This document shows positions 6,941 to 12,927 of a stretch of 16,389 bases of DNA, piece after piece. The DNA lies in assembly GCA_019232645.1 (NCBI GenBank), contig JAFANO010000179.1, forward strand, positions 1 through 16,389, in the 5' to 3' direction. Each line of letters opens with the position of its first letter. Within the stretch, counting starts at the first letter, position 1. The translations under genes were made by a program, and so were the position numbers. This DNA comes from Planctomycetaceae bacterium (GTDB lineage Bacteria > Planctomycetota > Planctomycetia > Isosphaerales > Isosphaeraceae). The notes beneath the pieces are model-generated. The model was not told where the DNA came from. It searched no databases and saw nothing but the letters and a program-made list of their open reading frames with translations.

Positions 6941-7850
6941 GGTGCGAGTCTCCCTCCTCCGGGATCCCCAGGAGATCCACGGCGTGATCCCCGGCGGCGA
7001 GCAGCAGATGGGCCAGCCTCGGCGCGGCGTCGGCCCGGGAGGAGACCCGGCGGCAGGTCTCGGCCAGCCATTGATCGGCCTGGTCCGGCCGCTCACCCCA
7101 GGCCCTCAGGCCGAGCAGCCCCCAGCCGAGGGACTGGGCCGAGCGGACCCCCGGCAGGGTCCTCCGCAGGTAGGCGATCGCCCGCTCGACGATCGCCGTG
7201 CGACCGTCCACGCCGGCCAGGGCCAGCAGGGCCAGGCCGCTCGGCGCGGGCTGAGGGCGGAGCTCGTTGCCGAGCACGACCTTGCTCCCGAAATTCCAGC
7301 CCCCGGCCGCGATCGCGCGGTCGCGGATCAGGCGCACGCCCTCGCGGACCTTCGGGTGTTCGGAATGCCCCGCGCGGCGCAGGGCCAAGATGCTCAGCGC
7401 CGTCGGTTCAACCCAAGAATGGGTCTCGGGGACCCAGGGCCAGCCGGCGATCGAGGTGTCGTGACCCGCCCACAGGTTGGACGCCCGGGGCGACGTATAG
7501 GCCCGCTCGCTCAAGAGCCAGCGTGCGGCCCGGTCGCGTTCCGCCTGGTCCTGTCCCAGGGCCGCCCAGAGCGCGACGGCATAGGGCGTGGCCCAGCCCG
7601 GATCGCGCAGGGTCGCCGACACGCCCAGCGAGCCATCCGGATTCTGGAGGCTCGCGAGCCATCCGGCCGCGGTCCGGGCGATCGAAAGGCTGCGCCCGGG
7701 ATCGGGATCGGTCGCGAGCAGTCCCAGGCAGGCGAGGACGGTCGGCTCCACGCTCGGCGCGGCGCCGGCGCGATAGCCCCAGGCGGTCACCCGCGGATCG
7801 CGGAGGTGAAGGAGTCGCTCGCGGGCGGTCGTCACCCATTCGCTTGACAT
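6933..7850 (-). CDS. prenyltransferase/squalene-oxidase-repeat (alpha/alpha toroid) protein
   Basis: 305 residues from ATG 7850. Repeating helix-pair units carry QW-like motifs: WLASLQNPDGSLG at 64-76, HSWVEPTALSILALRRAG at 144-161, GGWNFGSKV at 183-191 and PSGLALLALAG at 203-213. This is the fold of squalene cyclases and protein prenyltransferase beta subunits, but I see no DxDD cyclase motif and no signal peptide. It is therefore probably a soluble binding or non-terpenoid toroid protein. ATG 7850 has no Shine-Dalgarno. The frame is open 23 codons further to ATG 7919, but those codons lie inside the inverted-repeat element upstream, so the native start signal may have been displaced. It overlaps the DUF362 gene by eight bases, which suggests a joint function. 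Confidence 0.78.
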   Translation of the reverse strand: MSSEWVTTARERLLHLRDPRVTAWGYRAGAAPSVEPTVLACLGLLATDPDPGRSLSIARTAAGWLASLQNPDGSLGVSATLRDPGWATPYAVALWAALGQDQAERDRAARWLLSERAYTSPRASNLWAGHDTSIAGWPWVPETHSWVEPTALSILALRRAGHSEHPKVREGVRLIRDRAIAAGGWNFGSKVVLGNELRPQPAPSGLALLALAGVDGRTAIVERAIAYLRRTLPGVRSAQSLGWGLLGLRAWGERPDQADQWLAETCRRVSSRADAAPRLAHLLLAAGDHAVDLLGIPEEGDSHHG

Positions 7851-7855
7851 GGGGC

Positions 7856-7963
7856 TAGTGCCTCGTCCAGGCTCATATTGATGAGTCGCGCTTGCGGAAA
7901 ACCCTGGATTTTCAGCCATCAGGCGATGGATTCATCCATCGAATCAGCCTGGACGAGGTCCTA
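7856..7963. mobile_element. 104-bp TA-flanked inverted-repeat (MITE-like) element
   Basis: Terminal repeats GTGCCTCGTCCAGGCT (7858-7873) and the inverted copy ending at 7961 (GGACCTCGTCCAGGCT when reversed) match at 14 of 16 positions, 13 of them contiguous. TA lies immediately outside each end (7856-7857 and 7962-7963), as expected for insertion by an IS630/Tc1-mariner-type transposase. The interior contains GATGGAT-TC-ATCCATC, a second hairpin, and no gene. The element fills the whole gap between the toroid gene and cpaE. The cpaE stop codon (7961-7963) lies at its edge. Confidence 0.65.
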
Positions 7964-9115
7964 GTCCTTGTGTCGGCCATTGGTCAGCTGGCCGTTGGTG
8001 TGACGACCGTTGACACTGATCGCCAGCTTGGTGACGCTCCTGGAGATCTTGGTCGAGGGTGCCTCGAGCACGATCGGCACCCCGTTGTTGTTGGCCCGGT
8101 TGACGGTCCGGGGGTCGTCGGGGATGAAGTGGGCGATCTTCATCGCGAGCGCCTCCTCGACCTTGGCGTAGGGCACTTCCTTCGGCTGGCCATAGCGGTT
8201 GGCGACGAGCCGGACCTTGTCTCTCGCGATGCCTAGGGGTTCCAAATATTCCAGCGTCCGGCGGGCGTTGCGCAGCGAGGAGAAGTCGAGCCGCAGGACC
8301 AATAGGACCACGTCCGCCTGGCGGAGCACCTGGAGCTGCTCCTCGCGGAAGGAGTGGTCGAGGTCCACCACCACGTAGGGGTAGACGGACCGCGCCAGCA
8401 TCATCGCCTGGCGGATCCCCTCAGGCGTGATCCGTCCGATGTCCTCCAGGTGGCGGGGCGCGGCCAGCAGGTGCACGCCGCTGTCGTGGTGGACGAATGT
8501 GCGCTCGAAGAGGGTGCGGTCCATCCGTGCCACGTGCTGGCAGAGGTCGGAGAGGGAGTAAGTCGGCTTCAGATCGAGCAACGCGGCCAGGTCGCCCGTC
8601 TCCAGCTTCATATCGATCAGCGCCGCCGTCTTGTGTTCTTTGGCCAGGACGGTGGCCAGGTTGACCGACAGCGTGCTCGACCCGCTGCCGCCGCTGGGGG
8701 CGAGCACGACGATGACCCGGCCCTGCGCCTCATGGGTCCCCGATGCCAAGGTCTTGCGCCACCGCGCCAGGGCGGAGAGGAGCTCGCCCTCGAGGTCGGC
8801 ATCGTCGAGGTAGTCGTCGACCAGCCCCCGCAACGCCCGGATCACCACCTTCGGGTCGGAGGCCGGGCCGACGGCCAGCACGTGGGTCCCCGCGTGCCGG
8901 GGCATGTGCTCCAGCATGTCGAGGGCCCGCACGGCCCGCTCGGGCTCCTCCGGCAACACGACCACGACGAGGTCGGCCTCAGCCTGGGCCAGCAGGGGGA
9001 TCGCGAGGTCGATGGAGAGAAGATGCGAGGCCGGACACTCCAGCCTCTCGCCGAACAGGATCCTCTGAATCCGGTCGGTGATCGCGTCGTTCTCACTGAC
9101 CAGGAAGACGTTCAT
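7961..9115 (-). CDS. cpaE: CpaE/TadZ, ParA/MinD-like localisation protein with altered P-loop
   Basis: 384 residues from ATG 9115, with GGGGAG about 11 bases upstream. Residues 1-120 form a degenerate receiver-like domain (MNVFLVSEND, ADLVVVVLPEEP, THVLAVGP). Residues 132-360 form a ParA/MinD-like domain: P-loop APSGGSGSST at 139-148, switch-type LIDMKLETGDLAALLDLKPTY from 167, Walker B YPYVVVDLDHS at 246-256 and DVVLLVLRLDFSSLRNARRTLEYL further on. Both lysines of the usual KGGxGKT/S deviant Walker A are replaced by Ser, so ATP binding or hydrolysis may be weak. The family places Tad machines in the cell. The C-terminus is a short Asn/Gly/His repeat (NGRHTNGQLTNGRHKD), and its stop codon comes from the adjacent inverted-repeat element. 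Confidence 0.9.
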   Translation of the reverse strand: MNVFLVSENDAITDRIQRILFGERLECPASHLLSIDLAIPLLAQAEADLVVVVLPEEPERAVRALDMLEHMPRHAGTHVLAVGPASDPKVVIRALRGLVDDYLDDADLEGELLSALARWRKTLASGTHEAQGRVIVVLAPSGGSGSSTLSVNLATVLAKEHKTAALIDMKLETGDLAALLDLKPTYSLSDLCQHVARMDRTLFERTFVHHDSGVHLLAAPRHLEDIGRITPEGIRQAMMLARSVYPYVVVDLDHSFREEQLQVLRQADVVLLVLRLDFSSLRNARRTLEYLEPLGIARDKVRLVANRYGQPKEVPYAKVEEALAMKIAHFIPDDPRTVNRANNNGVPIVLEAPSTKISRSVTKLAISVNGRHTNGQLTNGRHKD

Positions 9116-9152
9116 CGCGGATCAAGCTCCCCACGAGTCGTTCCCTGGATCT

Positions 9153-10052
9153 TCAACCACCCTCGTTCGGCGAACGGGGCACCATGGTGAATTCGACCGT
9201 GCCCTCGGCGCTGCCGCCGCGAATGGTCCGGATCACCATCTTGGCGGGAGGCGGCGCGGCCTTCGGTCCCTCCGGCTTGGGGCGCGGGGCCTGGGCCAGC
9301 GCATTGAGGAAATCCTTCCAGGGGCTCGCGGGCGGCTTCGGAGAGAGCCGGAGGTCGCGCATGGTGGCCAGCTGGGTGTTCGCGAGGGCGTTGTCGTTCG
9401 GGTTGCGGAGCGAGAGGTGGAGTGTCCCCTTGTTCTGGCCCAGGTCGAGCTTGGCCGCCTGGTCGGGCGTGACCAGCAGCGTCACCGACCGCAGCTCACT
9501 GGAGTTCACCTTGTTGTCCGTCGGGGCCTCGATCCGCTGATCGACGGCCAGGATCTCGACGTTCTGGAGCAGCGTGGTCGTGGCGCCGCCGCCGGTCAGG
9601 TCGCCGGGACCGCCGCCGGAATTGACCGTCAGCAGCACGTCCACCTTGTTGCCGGGGAGGATGAACCCGGCGACGCCGGCGGACACATTGGTATTGATCG
9701 TGATCGCCCGCATCCCCTTCGCGATATACGCCGCCATCCCGCGGTTGCCCCTGGTGCTGAGCTTGCTCTCGAGGACCGGTTCGTCCGCCACGATCGTCGC
9801 GAAGGCCGAGCGGTCGACGACGTCCTCCGGCTTGAAGATCGCCTCCCGGGGCACCAGGTCGCTGGGATAGTCGCGCATCTTGATCAGCTCGGGCGTGACC
9901 AGCGAGCCACGGGGGATGGCGACCGCCGCCACGACGATCTTGACGAGGGCGACCTTGGGCGCCGATCGTCCGACGTACCGTCGGACTCCCATGGCGGCCG
10001 ACCCGCCGAACACGAGGGCCAGGATCAGGGCCAGGGCCGATTGGGGTCTCAT
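9153..10052 (-). CDS. cpaB: CpaB/RcpC, periplasmic Tad pilus assembly protein
   Basis: 299 residues from ATG 10052, preceded by GAAGGTG. A single N-terminal membrane anchor spans about 5-22. A SAF-type domain follows (VVAAVAIPRGSLVTPELIKMRDYP, in parts, about 41-64, then the DVVDRSAFATIVADEPVLESKL region), then the RcpC core with GMRAITINTN and GVAGFILPGNKVDVLLT (about 113-142). The C-terminal 60 residues are Pro/Lys-rich and look disordered. CpaB proteins sit in the periplasm and are thought to link the inner-membrane machine with the secretin and peptidoglycan. The gap to cpaE is 37 bases and to cpaA 23 bases, consistent with one operon. No cpaC secretin gene follows, as it does in many other Tad loci. 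Confidence 0.92.
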   Translation of the reverse strand: MRPQSALALILALVFGGSAAMGVRRYVGRSAPKVALVKIVVAAVAIPRGSLVTPELIKMRDYPSDLVPREAIFKPEDVVDRSAFATIVADEPVLESKLSTRGNRGMAAYIAKGMRAITINTNVSAGVAGFILPGNKVDVLLTVNSGGGPGDLTGGGATTTLLQNVEILAVDQRIEAPTDNKVNSSELRSVTLLVTPDQAAKLDLGQNKGTLHLSLRNPNDNALANTQLATMRDLRLSPKPPASPWKDFLNALAQAPRPKPEGPKAAPPPAKMVIRTIRGGSAEGTVEFTMVPRSPNEGG

Positions 10053-10075
10053 GGTGCACCTTCGTGGAAAGATGA

Positions 10076-10648
10076 TCAGTTATAAATTTTCACGGTACCA
10101 TGGATAAACATCCAGACGAACGTCAAGATTGTGCCCATGGCGACCATCGCGGCGAACGGGACACAACGTTTGCGGCGATCGGAACGAGTCGCTTCGAGCT
10201 CCAGCCGATTGTCGCTCCCGAGGTGGCGACCGAAGGTCGCGAGGCGGTACCAGATGATCTGCAAATTGACCCAAGTTTCGCTCAAGCCTCCCCCGAACAC
10301 GAGGAGGATGATCGCATAGACTCCCGCCGTCAGCGAACTCGCGATGAAGATGTAGAAGGTGAGGGGTATGCCAAGCCAGGCGCCGACGGCGGCCATGAGC
10401 TTGACGTCGCCGGCCCCCATGCCTCCCATCACATAGAAGGGGATCAAGGCGAAGAAGCCGAACAACACTCCCATCAAACCTTGTGTGAGCCCACCCCATC
10501 CACCGAAGACGCCCTGAAAGAGCAGGCCCGAGATCAAGACCGGTACCGTGAGGATGTTGTAGACCTTGAACTTCCACACGTCCGTCACCGCGGCGATCAG
10601 GGCCGCGACCAGGACGATGGCCAGAGGAACGACCGAGAACTTCTCCAT
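10076..10648 (-). CDS. cpaA: CpaA/TadV, A24-family prepilin peptidase
   Basis: 190 residues from ATG 10648, with AGGAG about ten bases upstream. The two catalytic aspartates of the family are present: Asp23 in VTDVWKFKVYN and Asp81 in GGMGAGDVKLMAAVGA (the GxGD motif). Hydrophobic segments at about 6-22, 31-49, 56-73, 83-112 and 165-185 fit a polytopic inner-membrane protease without the N-terminal methylase domain, as is normal for TadV. It should cut the Gly|Ala site of the two Flp pilins and of the TadE proteins in this window. Its C-terminal part, with a charged cytoplasmic stretch (SDNRLELEATRSDRRKR) and a last membrane helix, is somewhat longer than in minimal TadV proteins. Confidence 0.94.
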   Translation of the reverse strand: MEKFSVVPLAIVLVAALIAAVTDVWKFKVYNILTVPVLISGLLFQGVFGGWGGLTQGLMGVLFGFFALIPFYVMGGMGAGDVKLMAAVGAWLGIPLTFYIFIASSLTAGVYAIILLVFGGGLSETWVNLQIIWYRLATFGRHLGSDNRLELEATRSDRRKRCVPFAAMVAMGTILTFVWMFIHGTVKIYN

Positions 10649-11237
10649 AGGAATGGGTCTCCTGAGTCGCCCTAACTCATGAGGGCTGCCGGCCTAAAGC
10701 CGGGGACGAGGTTCACCGAGCGAGGGCCTCGAGAGCCCTGTGCGTTGATGGAGGATAAATTTCCATTATGTGTAAAGGAACTTGGATTATTCTTCCCAGA
10801 CGCCGAGGAACACCGAAGGACGTCCACCGCATAGATGTTCGAACACGATCCAGGGGGCGGAACTCGGAAATTTCCAGAGACGACCTTCGTGGCTCATGGC
10901 GGGTCACGGGTGAAGGCATTCAACCGGGCCACTTCCCGCTCCCATCCCGGCCCTCCCCCACGAAGAGGGAACCGGAATTCAGCCCTCCCCCCTTGCGCGA
11001 GAAGGTCGGGTTGGGGAACCCAGGATGAAGCGAGGTTGTCAGCACCACCAGTTGCCCGACATGAGCCACCTTCGTCATATCGTTTGCGTTTGCCGGCTGA
11101 AGTGGAGCATTCGGTTCCTCTCGATGACGAGAGCACACGAGGAGAACCGAACGGCTTCTCCAAGCACAACCAGTAGCCAACTCAACCGGGAGGGGGGGGG
11201 AACCGAGAGGCTCGTCCAAGCACAGCCAGTGGCTGAC
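10649..11237. other. about 590 bases without a convincing gene between flp1 and cpaA
   Basis: Short frames exist on both strands but have no family character. The stretch holds a small hairpin CCGGC-CTAAA-GCCGG at 10689-10703, close upstream of cpaA. It also holds a C/G-tract-rich block at about 10930-11025 (CCCTC...GAGGG and a CCCCCC/GGG-rich tail) that looks like a decayed copy of a common planctomycete intergenic repeat. At its right end lie most of the 55-bp tandem repeats. The word AGCCGGGGACGAGGTTCACC near 10697 recurs with small changes near 11545, downstream of flp2. The region may carry a terminator after the pilins or a promoter for the assembly genes, but I cannot point to either. 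Confidence 0.6.
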
Positions 11238-11265
11238 TCAACTGGGAGCGGGGGGAACCGGAATG
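11144..11265. repeat. 55/56-bp tandem repeat overlapping the 3' end of flp1
   Basis: Unit 1 (11144-11199) and unit 2 (11200-11254) both begin GAACCGA and contain CCAAGCACA(A/G)CCAGT followed by ACTCAAC(C/T)GGGAG. They agree at roughly four of five positions, and a third unit starts at 11255 (GAACCGG). The end of unit 2 contains the last codons and stop of flp1 (…PPAPS), so the gene's 3' end and its flank have been duplicated in tandem. Confidence 0.65.
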
Positions 11266-11438
11266 CCATTCACCCCGTTAGCGACGTTACCAAGGAAAGT
11301 ACTGATGCCTTGACCGAGTAAGATGGCCCCGGCGCCGGCGACGAGCGAGATGAGCGCGATCGCCAGGGCGTACTCAATCAAGGTGGCACCCTCCTCCTCT
11401 CGGACGAACCTCAGGACCGCGGACGCGGGCTCAAACAT
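11238..11438 (-). CDS. flp: Flp-family major pilin (second copy)
   Basis: 66 residues from ATG 11438, preceded by GAGGGGGG. The signature is EEEG|ATLIEYALAIALISLVAG: a short basic-acidic leader of 17 residues, Gly17 before the cut, Glu at +5 and Tyr at +6 of the mature protein, then a single hydrophobic helix. This is a Flp/Fap pilin (PF04964) and the likely substrate of the CpaA encoded just downstream. The mature pilin has 49 residues, ending in a small GIPVPPAPS tail. It is about 75% identical by eye in the helix to the other Flp, so the two come from a duplication. An ATG five codons upstream is less likely because the Shine-Dalgarno falls between the two. Confidence 0.93.
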   Translation of the reverse strand: MFEPASAVLRFVREEEGATLIEYALAIALISLVAGAGAILLGQGISTFLGNVANGVNGIPVPPAPS

Positions 11439-11584
11439 AGTAGCCCCCCTCATCGATGCAAATTAAAACACACTATGCCCTGCAATTATCATTACGATAG
11501 GGTCGAGGAAGGCTGGCCCGGATGAGCGCCGATTCCACCGGTTGAGCCGGGGGACGGTTCACCGACGCACAGCCGCTCGCAAGA

Positions 11585-11782
11585 TCAAGAGGGGGTGGGA
11601 ACTGTAACCCCTTGGACCGACGTGCCGACTTTGCCGAAGAACGTACTGATGTTCTGACCGAGGATGACGGCCCCGAGGCCCGCGACGAGCGAGATGAGCG
11701 CGAGCGCCAGGGCGTACTCAACCAACGTGGCACCCTCCTCCTCTCGGACGAACCTCCTGGCGGTGGCGATGAACTTGGCCAT
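11585..11782 (-). CDS. flp: Flp-family major pilin (first copy)
   Basis: 65 residues from ATG 11782 (MAKFIATARRF...), with AGGAGAG seven bases before it. The frame is open 34 codons further up, but without family sequence. The prepilin motif is EEEG|ATLVEYALALALISLVAG with Glu at +5 and Tyr at +6, and one membrane helix follows. The tail is GTSVQGVTVPTPS. It is the first gene of the pilus locus in reading direction and is separated by 146 bases from the second flp. Its upstream region carries a 17-bp palindrome and an IS200-type remnant, so the pilus operon promoter should lie at about 11790-11910. The excellent Shine-Dalgarno fits the high expression expected of a major pilin. Confidence 0.94.
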   Translation of the reverse strand: MAKFIATARRFVREEEGATLVEYALALALISLVAGLGAVILGQNISTFFGKVGTSVQGVTVPTPS

Positions 11783-11851
11783 GGGATTCTCTCCTGGCAA
11801 AGGCGTGGAGAATTTGGTGTAAACCCTTGTCCACAAGTATCGATCGATGGT

Positions 11852-11868
11852 CATCAGCACCGTGCTGA
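11852..11868. promoter_or_regulatory. 17-bp perfect palindrome upstream of the first flp
   Basis: ATCAGCAC-C-GTGCTGAT has perfect 8-base arms around one base and lies 70 bases upstream of the flp start. Nearby are a second small inverted repeat CTTGT-CC-ACAAG (about 11826-11837) and a direct ATCGATCGAT. The size and symmetry fit a dimeric regulator site controlling the pilus operon. I see no clear -35/-10 pair that I can defend. Confidence 0.45.
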
Positions 11869-11913
11869 TTTTCAGAACCACCATTCGTCTTGTGCTGACT
11901 CATCAAAGGAATC

Positions 11914-12350
11914 CACCGCTTCTGGCGGTGCGACTCCTCCGGGCTCTGCCGTCCCGGCATGGATGTCAGACGGTCCTCCCTGAGGAAAGGCCCCCAGGGA
12001 CGCCAGGATCGCCCTGAAGGATGAGCAGAGCCAGGCCCAAGTCAAGTGGGCCCGCAAGGATCACGTCGTGATCCTTCCGAAGTACCGTTGCAAGAGATTG
12101 GTCGGAAGGATGCGGAGGAGCATCGGGCACATCCCGTGGCAGTTGTGCCCTCAGAAGAATCTCAACCTTGAGGAAGAAAGGCCACGCCGGACCACATCCC
12201 CATGCGACTTCGGGCTTGATGAGGACCAGATCCGCCGGTACATCCGTGAGCAGGCGGAGCTCCCGCGGGATCAGGACCAAGGTGAACAGAACCTCGACTC
12301 ACGGCCCCTTCCAGGGGCCTCCTTCAGACCACCAGCCCTGCCGGTGGTCG
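11914..12350 (+). mobile_element. decayed IS200/IS605-family element with end hairpins
   Basis: The left hairpin CACCGC-TTCTG-GCGGTG (11914-11930) and right hairpin ACCACC...GGTGGT (12328-12348) bracket a fragment of an IS200-type transposase. A further perfect hairpin GGCCCC-TTCCA-GGGGCC lies at 12303-12319. Subterminal hairpins are the recognition sites of this family. The exact ends are not known. At about 440 bases the element is shorter than a full IS200 (about 700) and has an internal deletion. Confidence 0.55.
12021..12300 (+). pseudogene. tnpA: IS200-type TnpA (Y1 transposase) fragment
   Basis: In the frame from 12020 the sequence QVKWARKDHVVILPKYRCKRLVGRMRRSIG (in parts) matches the N-terminal pattern of IS200-like TnpA (…W.CKYHVVFIPKYRRK…L…LRR.IG). 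After LCPQKN the frame soon reaches FGLDEDQIRRYIREQAELPRD, the C-terminal pattern of the same family. The whole centre is missing, including the HUH (His-x-His) metal site and the catalytic Tyr segment. An ATG at 12021 is in the +1 frame relative to the rest. It cannot be active. It is the only transposase trace in the window. Confidence 0.65.
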
Positions 12351-12773
12351 TTGCACAGGTTGGATTGCAGGCTTCGTGCCACGCCTCGCCCGGCCGCAAA
12401 AAAACTCTCGGGCCGATTTGACGATCCTCCCTCTGTGACCTAAGTTCTATCATGAGGCTCACTTTGCGATCGAGATTCGCGGATCTTGGATGGATGCTCC
12501 CTGATTCAACACCCAGCAAACCAAGGTGGCGCATCGACGGACTGTCAACTCTTGGTGACAGTTGGTGTCAATCCCCATCCCCGCCTTGTGTCACCTTTTC
12601 TGGACACTCAAGGCGCCCTCAGTGATGGGCCGCCTTCCCCGGGTCTGGGTGGCGAGCTCGGATTCCCTGTCGCGGACCGACCCCGCCGCAGCGGGGTGAC
12701 ACGGACCAAGGGACAAATCCGTCTGGGTGAGCCATGGTGGTCGCCCACGCAGCCACAGCCGTGAATCGTGTCA
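12351..12773. other. about 420 bases without a recognisable gene
   Basis: No frame on either strand has family character. Visible structure is limited to a run of A at 12400-12406, a small inverted repeat CTGTCA...TGACAG (12542-12561) and a compact hairpin CCCCGC-CGCA-GCGGGG at 12681-12696. The hairpin lacks a T tract on either side and lies about 230 bases past the stop of the upstream minus-strand gene. Confidence 0.55.
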
Positions 12774-12874
12774 TACCGGTTCCAGGGATTTTGTGCACCG
12801 ATCTGCTGATTTGAAATTTGGAAATCTCCAAATGAGAGATCCGGACAAAATGCACAAAATGTCTGGAGTGCGCA
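12774..12874. repeat. ~100-bp palindromic repeat, copy B
   Basis: Left end TTCCAGGGATTTTGTGCA and right end TGCACAAAATGTCTGGAG are imperfect inverted copies (15 of 18). The interior contains TCTGCTGATT, GAAATCTC and GATCCGGA words shared in order with copy A at 3401-3500. The same orientation and nearly the same length (101 versus 100) show one repeat family. TCA flanks both ends, as in copy A. It lies 53 bases downstream of the end of the membrane-protein gene (12928), so both copies sit just beyond a gene's 3' end. Confidence 0.7.
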
Positions 12875-12927
12875 TCATTCGATCACGGGCTTGCGGATGG
12901 GACTGTGCCACCACCTGAGGGACGGCC

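Noticed and set aside
5966..7858. 630-codon frame on the plus strand
   Set aside because: It lies opposite the DUF362 and toroid genes, which carry clear family motifs. The plus-strand product is Arg/Pro/Ala-rich without structure.
10713..10919. 69-codon minus-strand frame upstream of cpaA
   Set aside because: No Shine-Dalgarno, no recognisable family, and its sequence looks like a decayed intergenic repeat.
11144..11265. CRISPR-like array
   Set aside because: The units are contiguous, diverged along their whole length and have no spacers. No cas gene is present.
11473..11733. Minus-strand 86-codon frame across the end of the first flp gene
   Set aside because: It is an alternative frame of the pilin gene (Ser/Arg-rich reading of the same helix codons).
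12681..12696. Perfect 6-bp hairpin as a transcription terminator
   Set aside because: No T tract on either side and more than 200 bases from the nearest gene end.
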